Assembly: GCA_023398955.1 (NCBI GenBank)
Contig: JAEWRL010000020.1
Location: 76,330 to 140,329, forward strand
Direction: 5' to 3'
Source: Pseudomonadota bacterium
Lineage (GTDB): Bacteria > Myxococcota_A > Polyangia > Polyangiales > Polyangiaceae
Length of the DNA: 64,000 nt
Position numbers and translations under genes: made by a program. The stretch's first letter is position 1; each line of letters begins with the position of its first letter. The notes beneath the pieces were generated by a model. That model saw nothing but the letters and a program-made list of their open reading frames with translations. It had not been told where the DNA came from and searched no databases. This document shows, piece by piece, positions 27,477 to 35,906 of the stretch.

Positions 27477-29183
27477 CTAGTCGGCCATCGTCACTCGGAG
27501 GATTTCTTCGGGTGTCGTCACCCCCTCCAGGACCTTTTTGATGCCGCTCATCCTCAGAGTAGACATCCCGTTTCGGATGGCGGCGAGCTTGAGCTCTGCG
27601 GTGGAGGCGCCCTGCAGGACGAGCTCCTTCAGTTCATCGGTGAATCGCATCACCTCGTACAGAGCCACCCGCCCCTTGTAACCCGAGCCGTTGCAGGTGT
27701 TGCAGCCGCTCCCCTTCTGGAGCGTCGCACCTTGGACCTGCTCTTCGGTGGCCCCCATATCGAGGAGTGCCTGTGGGTCGAACTCGATGGGACGTTTGCA
27801 GTCCTGGCAGACTTTGCGCGCGAGCCGCTGAGCGAGCACGAGGTTGACGCTCGCCGTGATGAGGAACGGTTCAACGCCCATGTTCAGGAGGCGGGAGATT
27901 GTCGCGGGCGCGTCGTTCGTGTGGAGCGTGGAAAGCACGAGGTGGCCGGTCAATGCGGCCTTGACAGCGATCTCCGCCGTCTCGAAGTCTCGAACCTCGC
28001 CGACCATGATGATGTCTGGGTCTTGGCGCAGGAATGAGCGCAAAGCCATCGCGAAGTTGAGACCTATCTCGTCGTGCATCTGCACCTGGTTGATGCCGTG
28101 GAGGTTGTACTCGACGGGGTCCTCGGCAGTGCTGATGTTCGTCCCTGGCCGGTTCAGGTCGCTGAGTGCCGAGTAAAGCGTGGTGGTTTTTCCAGAGCCG
28201 GTCGGTCCGGTGACGAGCACCATTCCCCATGGCTGCGAAATGGCCCACTTGAAACTGTCGAGGGGCTTGGGGTCGAAGCCGAGCTTCGCCATGTCGAGCT
28301 GCAGGTTCCCCTTGTCCAACAGGCGAAGAACTACCTTTTCGCCCCACATCGTGGGGAGCACGGAGACGCGGAAGTCCATCTCCCGGCCCTTGCCGAGCTT
28401 GAGTTTGATGCGGCCGTCTTGAGGCAGCCGACGCTCGGCGATATCGAGCTGGCTCATGATCTTCAGGCGGCTCACGAGGGCGTTCTTGAGCTTGACGGGA
28501 GGCGACATTTCCTCGTGTAAAACGCCGTCGATGCGGTACCGCACCCGAAGCCGCTTCTCGTAGGGCTCCACGTGAATGTCGCTGCAGCCCTTGCGGATCG
28601 CGTTCAACAGCAGAACATTCACGAGTCTTACGACGGGTGCGTCTTCGCTGGCGCGTTCGAGCTCGAGCGCATTGATCTCTTCCTCGTCCGCCGAAAAGTT
28701 GATGTCGTTGTCCTCGAGCTCCAGGTCCGCCATCACCTCCTCGTAGGAGGGACCAACCGTGTAGTAGTGCTCAATGGCCGCGTGAATGGACGTCTCGCTC
28801 GCGACGACTGGTTCGACGTTATACCCGGTGAGGAACTTGATATCGTCGATGGCGTGGAGATTCGTGGGGTCCGCCATCGCCACGATCAGGGAAGAGCCTG
28901 AACGCGAAACAGGTAGAATTCTATGCTTCTCGCAAACGTCGCGACCGACGAGCTTGATGACTTCCGGTTCGATCTCGTACTCGTCCAGACTGACAGCGGG
29001 GAGACGGTACTGGGTGCTCAGGAAGCTCGTGATTTCCTGATCCGAGATGTACCCGAGCTTCGCCAAAGTATAACCGAGATTCTGCCCGGAGCGCTGCTGC
29101 TCGCTTTGCGCGTCCCTCAGTTGCTGTAGGCTGATCAGCTTCTCTCTGACGAGCAACTCGCCGAGTCGGTTTCCAGATGCCAT
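27477..29183 (-). CDS. pilB: type IV pilus assembly ATPase PilB
   Basis: 568 residues from ATG 29183 (MASGNRLGELLVREK). N-terminal MshEN/GSPII_E_N-type domain (LISLQQLRDAQ, LGYISDQEITSFLS), then the ATPase: GPTGSGKTTT Walker A, STAEDPVEY Asp box, DPDIIMVGEVRD Walker B, GHLVLSTLHTND His box, and the tetracysteine zinc site CQDCKRP...CNTCNGSGY. It drives pilus extension at the inner membrane. Directly followed by pilT, but pilC and pilins are not next door. Confidence 0.96.
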   Translation of the reverse strand: MASGNRLGELLVREKLISLQQLRDAQSEQQRSGQNLGYTLAKLGYISDQEITSFLSTQYRLPAVSLDEYEIEPEVIKLVGRDVCEKHRILPVSRSGSSLIVAMADPTNLHAIDDIKFLTGYNVEPVVASETSIHAAIEHYYTVGPSYEEVMADLELEDNDINFSADEEEINALELERASEDAPVVRLVNVLLLNAIRKGCSDIHVEPYEKRLRVRYRIDGVLHEEMSPPVKLKNALVSRLKIMSQLDIAERRLPQDGRIKLKLGKGREMDFRVSVLPTMWGEKVVLRLLDKGNLQLDMAKLGFDPKPLDSFKWAISQPWGMVLVTGPTGSGKTTTLYSALSDLNRPGTNISTAEDPVEYNLHGINQVQMHDEIGLNFAMALRSFLRQDPDIIMVGEVRDFETAEIAVKAALTGHLVLSTLHTNDAPATISRLLNMGVEPFLITASVNLVLAQRLARKVCQDCKRPIEFDPQALLDMGATEEQVQGATLQKGSGCNTCNGSGYKGRVALYEVMRFTDELKELVLQGASTAELKLAAIRNGMSTLRMSGIKKVLEGVTTPEEILRVTMAD

Positions 29184-29525
29184 TCCGTGATGAATCCTTG
29201 CGGGGGTCTTGCCTCTTTGACCCGACAGTATAGCGGCGCGCTGCGTCGCGCCGTTAGCCCACCTTCCCTCTGCGCCAACCGGTGCGCCGAGTGGCTCGGC
29301 GCCGAATCGCGGCCGCGTGCGCCCAGGCAAGTTCATGTGCGTGTGAGGGGGACAAGTGCCCCGCGTTACTCTCTCGCCACTCCGGCTAGCCGCTCGCGCT
29401 TGGGCGGTGGATCCGGAGCAGTGGCCGGGCCGGTCGGCTCCCTTGACGGTCCCGGAGGGCGCGGCCCATATTCGCAGCACGGGAGCGCGGATGGGACAAC
29501 GTCGAATCCTCAGGGGGCCGTGATC
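29184..29525. other. divergent intergenic region pilB / moeB
   Basis: 342 bases without a convincing gene. It must contain the pilB promoter on the minus strand and the moeB promoter on the plus strand. I see no clear operator, repeat or sigma54-type GG-N10-GC element. Confidence 0.45.
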
Positions 29526-30704
29526 ATGGCCAAGAGTTATAGCCATCTGCTCTCCGAGCTGAAGCGTCAGGTCCGCACCATTGGCATCGACGAGTTGCGG
29601 GAGCGCTTGGCCCAGCAGCAGAGCCGGCCGTTTCGGCTGGTGGACGTGCGGGAGCGGGACGAGTTCCGCCAGGGGTACATCCCGGGCGCCCTTCATGTTC
29701 CTCGCAGTCACCTCGAGATGCAGATCGAGCAGACGGTGCCGGACCGGGAGCAAGAGCTCGTGGTGTACTGTGCAGCGGGGGCACGCAGTGTGCTGGCGGT
29801 GCGTACTCTCATCGAGCTTGGCTACCGCAACGTGGTGAGCGCGGATCCTGGCTTCTTCCTCTGGAAAGAGCGCGGCTTTCCCATCGACGTCCCTCCCGCC
29901 CTGACCGACGGTCAGCTCGAGCGCTACTCTCGTCATGTCCTTTTGCCGGAAGTCGGTGAAGCGGGGCAGGCCAGGTTGTTGGCTGCCAGGGTGCTCTTGT
30001 TGGGGGCGGGAGGCCTTGGTTCTCCCGCGGCGCTGTACCTGGCTGCGGCGGGGATCGGTCGCCTAGGGTTCGTGGATTCTGACACCGTAGAGCTTTCGAA
30101 CCTGCAGCGGCAGATTCTTCATGCAACGAGCCGCCTGGGCGTCGCCAAGGTCGACAGCGCCGAGAGCACGATCGCCGACCTGAACCCAGATGTGACGGTG
30201 GTGAAGTACCAGGAGAGACTGCAGCGCAGCAGCGTGGACAGGATTCTCGGTGACGGGTGGGACGTCATCGTGGATGGTTGCGACAATTTTCCGACCCGCT
30301 ACCTCGTCAACGATGCATCTTTGGTTCATCGCATTCCGGTCGTGCACGGCAGCATCTACCGCTTCGAAGGGCAGTTGACCACGTTTCTTCCGGGGAACGG
30401 CCCTTGTTATCGTTGCCTTTACCCCGAGCCGCCGCCAGCGAACATGGCCCCAACCTGCTCGGAAGCGGGGGTCCTCGGCATATTGCCGGGGGTCATCGGA
30501 ACCCTTCAAGCTACCGAAGCCGTCAAGGTCATCCTGGGCGCAGGTGAGCTGCTGGTGGGCCGTCTTCTGACCTACGACGCCTTGGCCATGCAGTTTCGGC
30601 AGCTGAAGTTCAGGCGTGACCGGGAGTGCGCGGCGTGTGGCGATAGTCCGACGATTCGCGAGTACGTGGACTACGAAGGCTTCTGCGCCGGACCTTCCCA
30701 CTGA
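29526..30704 (+). CDS. moeB: rhodanese-MoeB/ThiF sulfurtransfer adenylyltransferase
   Basis: 392 residues. A rhodanese domain comes first (about 18-122; active-site Cys82 in VVYCAAGARS), then the E1-like adenylyltransferase: GAGGLGSPAALYLAAAG (160-176), SNLQRQIL, DGCDNFPTRYLVND, catalytic Cys311 in APTCSEAGVLG, zinc Cys294/297 and 368/371. Such proteins adenylate the C-terminus of MoaD, ThiS or a similar carrier and pass sulfur to it. The order rhodanese first is the reverse of classical MoeBR. ATG 29526 chosen. Only 13 bases separate it from the convergent HAD gene. Confidence 0.92.
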   Translation: MAKSYSHLLSELKRQVRTIGIDELRERLAQQQSRPFRLVDVRERDEFRQGYIPGALHVPRSHLEMQIEQTVPDREQELVVYCAAGARSVLAVRTLIELGYRNVVSADPGFFLWKERGFPIDVPPALTDGQLERYSRHVLLPEVGEAGQARLLAARVLLLGAGGLGSPAALYLAAAGIGRLGFVDSDTVELSNLQRQILHATSRLGVAKVDSAESTIADLNPDVTVVKYQERLQRSSVDRILGDGWDVIVDGCDNFPTRYLVNDASLVHRIPVVHGSIYRFEGQLTTFLPGNGPCYRCLYPEPPPANMAPTCSEAGVLGILPGVIGTLQATEAVKVILGAGELLVGRLLTYDALAMQFRQLKFRRDRECAACGDSPTIREYVDYEGFCAGPSH

Positions 30705-30717
30705 AGTCTGCTGTCAG

Positions 30718-31413
30718 TCAGCCAGCATGCGCGCGCAGGAGCGATTCGAGGATTTGTAGGAGGTCTCCGAAGTCGTCGAACAGGGCGACGGCGCCTGCCT
30801 CGACCAGCTCCGGCCCGGAGTGACTCGAGCAAAAACCGATGCCCAACATGCCGGCTTGCCGCGCGGCTTCCAGGCCAGGCAGAGAGTCCTCCACGACTAT
30901 GGTCCGAGGTGGCTGCGCGCCGAGGCGAGCGGCGGCCAAGAGGAATACGTCGGGTGCCGGTTTGCCGTGTGCTACTTCGAGCGTGCTGCAGCGAATTGGC
31001 AAGAGGTCATCCAGCCCAGCGTGCCGCAGATTGAAATCGATCTTCTTTGGGCTGCCCGAGGACGCCACGGCCATCGCCATCCCCCGGCGCCTCAGCTCCT
31101 CCAGCGCGGCGCGGGTGCCTGGAAACGAGGCCAGAGCCGGCGCAGCGCTGTGGAAGTACTCTCGCTCACGTTCGGCAATGGTTTCTGAGCCCAGGGGACG
31201 CCCCTCCTGCTCCTCGAAATGGGCTAACACCGCCCTGTCGCTCTTCCCTATGAATGCTTGGATGTCCGAGAGTTTCGCGCGAACTCCGCGGCGCGCCAGC
31301 ACAGGCAGCCACGCGCCGCAGCTCAGGACTTCGCTGTCCACCAGGACGCCGTCGCAGTCGAAGATGACTGCGTTCGGAAGCGACCAGGGGCTGCCGGCGG
31401 GGAGCGGGTTCAC
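30718..31413 (-). CDS. HAD-family sugar-phosphatase/phosphoglucomutase-like hydrolase
   Basis: About 231 residues from GTG 31413 (VNPLPAGSP). HAD motifs: I FDCDGVLVDSE, II VASSGSP, III with Lys in HGKPAPDVF, IV VVEDSLPGLEAA. The alpha-helical cap lies between I and II as in beta-phosphoglucomutase and 2-deoxyglucose-6-phosphatase. Substrate unknown. An ATG at 31530 would give 39 more residues but overlap the PAP2 gene by 56 bases. Confidence 0.85.
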   Translation of the reverse strand: MNPLPAGSPWSLPNAVIFDCDGVLVDSEVLSCGAWLPVLARRGVRAKLSDIQAFIGKSDRAVLAHFEEQEGRPLGSETIAEREREYFHSAAPALASFPGTRAALEELRRRGMAMAVASSGSPKKIDFNLRHAGLDDLLPIRCSTLEVAHGKPAPDVFLLAAARLGAQPPRTIVVEDSLPGLEAARQAGMLGIGFCSSHSGPELVEAGAVALFDDFGDLLQILESLLRAHAG

Positions 31414-31474
31414 TGTGGCTGCTTTCGCACGACGGGGGAGGCAAGCCGTCTCCCTCGCGGTCCGCGCATCGCCG

Positions 31475-32482
31475 TCATCGTTGACTGCCGGCCCTCGTCG
31501 GAAGGGGCGGCCACATCGGGGAAAGTCCATGTTTTGCTCGGCGCCAGCGCTCGTGCTCGGTGACTCTCATGCCGAGTTCACAGGCGGCCGCGGCCAGCAG
31601 CAAACCGGCTACTACATCGACGACGTAGTGCCAGCGCAGAAAGAGCGTGGCTCCCATGATGTTCAGTGCGAAGAAGAAGACTACGGGCCACGTATAGCGG
31701 AAGGGTACGAGATGCCGCTGTCGGTAAGAGAAGAGTGCGACGAAGGTCGGTGCCGCAGTGTGCAGCGACGGGAAGATGTCCTTCTGAGCGCCGCCCGAGG
31801 CGACAACTCCCATGACCATGTCGACCCACTGCGCATCTGGAAAGGGGTTCTCGAAGAGGGGTGCGAGAGCCCGGTATGGACCGAAGCCGGGGACTAGCAT
31901 GTAAAGGGTATGTCCCAAGCAAAAGCAGAAGATGAATCCAAAACTGAACTCGCCGAGGACTCTCGCGCGCCTGGAGAAGAACAGGATTCCGAAGATGTGA
32001 ATCGCTATGATGAAGAAATAGCAGAAGTAGAAGAATGCGAACCATTCGCTCGTCCAGGTGTTGACGAGGTCATCGAGCGCTAGGGCGGGCTCCACCCCAA
32101 AGAGCGTGAGGTCCAAGTGATAGAGTTCTCGGTCGAAGCTGTGCGGACTGACGATTGGGAGCAGCGTTCCCAAAATGAAGTAGCTGGACTGCACTGGGAG
32201 CAAGAGGGCCAATCGGTACAGGATGGCGCGAGGCCAGGACCAGGACAGCCAGTGGGTTCGGACGAGGATGACCGTAGCAAGGTTGAAGCTACCCAGGGCG
32301 ACGAGCAACGCGCTCACGCGCCTTTGCGGAGCACTCGAAGGGGCTGTCACGCTCACATAGATGAGCATGCACATGAAGACGGCCACCAGGTAGTCTTGGA
32401 TGGCAAGCTCTGAGACGAGCCGGCGCAGAGAGCCGGGTCTGGGTAACTCACCAGCATCGCTGGGTCGCTGCGATTGTGACAT
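31475..32482 (-). CDS. PAP2-superfamily membrane phosphatase/lipid phosphotransferase
   Basis: About 335 residues from ATG 32482; GTG 32497 adds 5. Six or so transmembrane helices. The PAP2 signature is complete: phosphate-binding FPSLHTAAPTFVAL and RWHYVVDVVAGLL (His and Asp). A conserved MLVPGFGPYRAL loop precedes it, a feature I associate with the PAP2_3/inositol-phosphorylceramide synthase branch rather than plain phosphatases. Myxobacteria make sphingolipids, so a headgroup transferase is possible but not shown. It follows the zinc-ribbon gene closely. Confidence 0.8.
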   Translation of the reverse strand: MSQSQRPSDAGELPRPGSLRRLVSELAIQDYLVAVFMCMLIYVSVTAPSSAPQRRVSALLVALGSFNLATVILVRTHWLSWSWPRAILYRLALLLPVQSSYFILGTLLPIVSPHSFDRELYHLDLTLFGVEPALALDDLVNTWTSEWFAFFYFCYFFIIAIHIFGILFFSRRARVLGEFSFGFIFCFCLGHTLYMLVPGFGPYRALAPLFENPFPDAQWVDMVMGVVASGGAQKDIFPSLHTAAPTFVALFSYRQRHLVPFRYTWPVVFFFALNIMGATLFLRWHYVVDVVAGLLLAAAACELGMRVTEHERWRRAKHGLSPMWPPLPTRAGSQR

Positions 32483-32512
32483 GGTCAGGTCTGCCACCGG
32501 TCGGGATGCGAA

Positions 32513-33298
32513 TTACTCGCCGCGAGTCCTCGAGCGACGCGCGATCGCTTCGGCCTCTTCGGGGTCCAGGAGCTCCGTCGATGGGGCATCGGACGAGACG
32601 CGGAGCTTCTGCGCCGTCTCCCCCGAGAATAGAAGCCTGCCGTCGTCGCTGACGCGCATCCGCACCTTGTCCTCTGCGCCAAGTCTGGCGAGCAGGGCTT
32701 CGGCTTGTGCTGCCGTCAAGCGCATGCGCTCTCCCAGTTCCTCGGCGGTCAGCTCGGTAGGGAGCTCTCGCAGTAGCTCGGCGGCCACGCTCACCCAGGC
32801 AGCGTCCAGGGCGCGGCGCAGATCTGCCCTGTTGCGAGCGCCTTGTCGCCACGCGAACAGAGCACCGAGCCCCGGCGTGCCCAACATGAGGACCAGCATG
32901 AGGATCGTGGCAACTCCCAAGTTGGCAATCGCAATCACGGCGAGGGCCACGATGATGCCAACCAGGCCGAACGTTAGTACTGTGAGGGCGCCGAGACGCC
33001 AAGCAATGCTGGCGCTGCGGGCGCGGGCCGCTTTGCGCAACAGGTTCGCCTCGTGGGCTGTCCTGAGTTGCAGCCCTTCGGCCGGGACGCGTGGGCCGCC
33101 GCACACCCTGCAGCGTTGTCGCAACACGGGGTGCGGATCGATGTCTGCTATGGCGCCGCAGTGAGGACAGCGAAATGTTTCGCCATGTACCGTGCCACAC
33201 GCTTCGCACCTCCCGCCCGCCGAGGACAGCGGTGCCCGACAAACGCGACAGGATTCGCCCGGGCTGGGATCGCGGAGAGTGCCTGATGAGTCGCCCAT
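32513..33298 (-). CDS. zinc-ribbon membrane protein with winged-helix-like tail
   Basis: 261 residues. Four CxxC pairs (Cys17/20, 31/34, 44/47, 63/66) make two zinc ribbons at the N-terminus. Two membrane segments follow (about 102-124 and 127-149). The C-terminal half has a helix-turn pattern LTAEELGERMRLTAAQAEALLARL plus DGRLLFS, like a small winged helix. Family not recognised. It could sense metal or bind another zinc-ribbon partner at the inner membrane. Cotranscribed with PAP2 by spacing. Confidence 0.65.
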   Translation of the reverse strand: MGDSSGTLRDPSPGESCRVCRAPLSSAGGRCEACGTVHGETFRCPHCGAIADIDPHPVLRQRCRVCGGPRVPAEGLQLRTAHEANLLRKAARARSASIAWRLGALTVLTFGLVGIIVALAVIAIANLGVATILMLVLMLGTPGLGALFAWRQGARNRADLRRALDAAWVSVAAELLRELPTELTAEELGERMRLTAAQAEALLARLGAEDKVRMRVSDDGRLLFSGETAQKLRVSSDAPSTELLDPEEAEAIARRSRTRGE

Positions 33299-33338
33299 CT
33301 GCTGAGGGGGTGAACATGCCTGGCGAAGAGCCCAGGAA

Positions 33339-33983
33339 TCAAGGGCTACGCGGTGTCGCGCCGTCCAAAAGGGGGAAAACGTCGCGCAACATGCGAAGTG
33401 TCAGACCCCAAACCACGTGCCGGCCCACCTTGACGGCGGGGAAGGATGCCGGCGTGCCGGGCTCGTCGGGCGACCAAGTCACTTGGTTGGTCTCTGCTCG
33501 CAGATCCCAAATGGGCACCCAGAAGGCTTCTTCGACCTCTGCGGGCGCCAGGCGCAGCGGGACTGCAGCATCTACGGCAAAGAGAAAGGGCGAAATGACC
33601 AGAGGAGCAGTGAGTCCCCGCGTCATGGCCTGTCGGTCGTCGAGCTGTCCGAGCAGCTGCCCCTTCTCAGCAAGCGGATAGCCAACTTCCTCGAGTGTCT
33701 CCCGCATCGCGGTATCGCGCAGCGATGTGTCCAGGGGTGACGTCCGGCCACCAGGGAGCCCAACGTGTCCGCTCCAAGGGTCCCCGAGGCGAGTGGCCCG
33801 CCTTATCAATAGGACTCGAAGTCCGTCCGCGGCCTCGACCAACAGGATCGCAACCGCCGCGCGCGCCGAGGCTCTCACTGCCAGGGTCGCGGGCTGCCGG
33901 CGAGCCACACGCTCGGCCAACACCGCGAGGTCGTGGCCCAAGGCGGGGCGTACGCTCGGATCGAGGGAGCTCATGTCGGCCAT
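33339..33983 (-). CDS. Nudix hydrolase, CoA pyrophosphatase-like
   Basis: About 214 residues from ATG 33983 (MADMSSLDP); ATG 33974 is also possible. The Nudix box GGRTSPLDTSLRDTAMRETLEEVG has the spacing of the NudL/CoA-diphosphatase branch, with SGHVGLPGGR just before it and RRATRLGDPW. These enzymes split CoA or related diphosphates. Divergent from the DUF2330 gene with 106 bases between. Confidence 0.85.
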   Translation of the reverse strand: MADMSSLDPSVRPALGHDLAVLAERVARRQPATLAVRASARAAVAILLVEAADGLRVLLIRRATRLGDPWSGHVGLPGGRTSPLDTSLRDTAMRETLEEVGYPLAEKGQLLGQLDDRQAMTRGLTAPLVISPFLFAVDAAVPLRLAPAEVEEAFWVPIWDLRAETNQVTWSPDEPGTPASFPAVKVGRHVVWGLTLRMLRDVFPLLDGATPRSP

Positions 33984-34089
33984 AGTATACGGCAAGCTCG
34001 ATAGTAGGCGCGGAATCATCGGCTGTCGGTAGAGCGTTCGGTCGGTGAATCTGGTGAATCCCGGCCAGTTTCTGGTAGCCTCCCGCGCG

Positions 34090-35865
34090 ATGAAAAAAGC
34101 GCTCGCATTGTTGGTTCCCATGCTCTTGCTCTCGGTGGCATCGCCGGTGTGGGCGTTCCCTGGCTTCCTTGCGGGCAAGTCGAAGGACGAACGCAGCATC
34201 CACGCGGCGCAGATCGTGCTGATGCGCAGCGGGGAACGCACCGTCCTGACCGTCATGCCCGACTACAGCGGACCCATGAACGAGTTTGCCGTCGTCGTTG
34301 CCGTGCCGAAGGATGTCACTTTGGATCGCGTGACGACGCTGCGCCGCGAGTTCGTCGATCGCGTGGAGACCATTACGGCACCCCGCTTCCACGAGTGGTG
34401 GGAGATGGATCCCTGCGAGCCAGGGCCTGCACGACAGGAGTGGGAGCGGGACCTGCGTGCTTCGTCAGAAACGGCTTTCCTGGGAGGGGGAAGTGATGGC
34501 AAGCCGCAGCGCAAGGTGCCCAAGGAGTTGCTGCTCACGGTCGAGCCGGACTTCAAGGTGCAAGGGGAGTATGCGTTCACGCTGCTCCAGGACGAACCCC
34601 CGTCCAAGTGGCTCGCGGCGCGCGGCTATCAGCTCCCCAAGGGCCTCAGCGAGGCCGAGGCGAGCGTGGATGGCGACTACTCGTTCCTCGTGGCGACGGT
34701 GGATCCGATGAAGATAGAGCTCATCGGGGGGGATCGCGCCGTGATGTCACCGATCCGCTATTGGACAGAGCAGCCTGTGCACAAACTGCCGGTGCGGCTC
34801 GGGCTTCTGAGTATCGACGACCACCAGGAGCTTCAGGTGTTCGTCTTGGACCACAAAGCTCGCTTCGTGCCGAAGAACTATCCGGTCGTTACCCCGCCGA
34901 CGAACATCGAGGTGGGCTTCAAGGTGAAGGAGCGCGTGGGGGAGTTCTACAATGCCCTCTCCGACAGCGTGCGTGAGAAGGCGCCAAACGCCTTCTTTGC
35001 CGAATACGCGTGGTCGGCCGAAGGATGCGGGCAACCCTGCGCCACCGAACCGCTGATGATTCACGAGTTGCTCACCCTGGGCGGAGATGTTTTCGAGCAA
35101 ATCGTTCCAGAGGAAGAGCTCAATCCCGAGCCCCCCGAACTGACCGACGAGGAGAAGGAGAAGGAGAAGGAGGAGCTGAAACCGCTGAAGCCAAAGGAGC
35201 GCAAGAAGATCGAGGACGAGCGCCAGGAGGAGCGTGAGGAGGTGGCCCGCCGCAAGGCCTTGCTGGAGCGGCACAAGTACGTGGTGAGTCGCTTGCACTA
35301 CAGGTATAGCGAGGCAACGCTGCCGAAAGACCTGGAGTTGCGTCCGGAGCCGACGGAGATAGTTGGTGGCGTTGGCTTGCCCAAGGGGCCTGGGGGTGAC
35401 CTCCCGCTCGGCACCAAGACAGGCGAAGACCAAAACAAGCTACAGATGCGCTACGTGCACTTCCACCCTTGGAAGGGCGTCATCAAATGCGAGACCCCCG
35501 AACGTTGGAGGTGGGCCAAAGCACCGCGTACGTACCGCGGCCTCCGGAAGATCTGGATTGCCGAGGACATGACCCGCAAGAGCCGCACGCAGATCAAGCT
35601 CGCTGAGGTCGTCCAAACACCGATCCCGGAGCTTGGCTTGAGTGGCAAGCCTGCGCTCGAGGTTGCTGACGCGGGCACCGATGGCGGAGTCGGCGGTGAG
35701 CCCGAGAGCAAGTCCTGCGGCTGTCGTATCCCGGGGAGCCCAGGGATGCCTGCGGGGCGGGTAGGGATTGGCTGGGTTGTGGGCGCGGCAGCGATTGCGG
35801 TGGGGCTGAGTCGCCGGTCGCGTGCTCGATGTCGCCCCCGTGCGAGTTCTCGCCAGCGAGGCTAG
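34090..35865 (+). CDS. DUF2330 protein with MYXO-CTERM anchor
   Basis: About 591 residues from ATG 34090. Signal peptide to about 22 (MLLLSVASPVWA). The DUF2330 domain matches well: AAQIVLMRSGERTVLTVMPD, EFAVVVAVPKDV, FVDRVETITAPRFHEWWEMDPC. A charged coiled segment with EKEKEKEELKPLKPKERKK sits near 360-395. The C-terminus has SCGCRIPG, a hydrophobic segment GIGWVVGAAAIAVGL and SRRSRAR, the tripartite MYXO-CTERM signal for myxosortase processing to the surface. Function of DUF2330 is unknown. RBS is weak. Confidence 0.88.
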   Translation: MKKALALLVPMLLLSVASPVWAFPGFLAGKSKDERSIHAAQIVLMRSGERTVLTVMPDYSGPMNEFAVVVAVPKDVTLDRVTTLRREFVDRVETITAPRFHEWWEMDPCEPGPARQEWERDLRASSETAFLGGGSDGKPQRKVPKELLLTVEPDFKVQGEYAFTLLQDEPPSKWLAARGYQLPKGLSEAEASVDGDYSFLVATVDPMKIELIGGDRAVMSPIRYWTEQPVHKLPVRLGLLSIDDHQELQVFVLDHKARFVPKNYPVVTPPTNIEVGFKVKERVGEFYNALSDSVREKAPNAFFAEYAWSAEGCGQPCATEPLMIHELLTLGGDVFEQIVPEEELNPEPPELTDEEKEKEKEELKPLKPKERKKIEDERQEEREEVARRKALLERHKYVVSRLHYRYSEATLPKDLELRPEPTEIVGGVGLPKGPGGDLPLGTKTGEDQNKLQMRYVHFHPWKGVIKCETPERWRWAKAPRTYRGLRKIWIAEDMTRKSRTQIKLAEVVQTPIPELGLSGKPALEVADAGTDGGVGGEPESKSCGCRIPGSPGMPAGRVGIGWVVGAAAIAVGLSRRSRARCRPRASSRQRG

Positions 35866-35906
35866 ACGGCTCGTCGGCAGCTCACTCAGAGTCATTCATT
35901 GCAGAG

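Noticed and set aside
26910..28037. Plus-strand open frame opposite pilT/pilB
   Set aside because: Crosses two real genes and their gap in antisense; composition mirrors the real frames.
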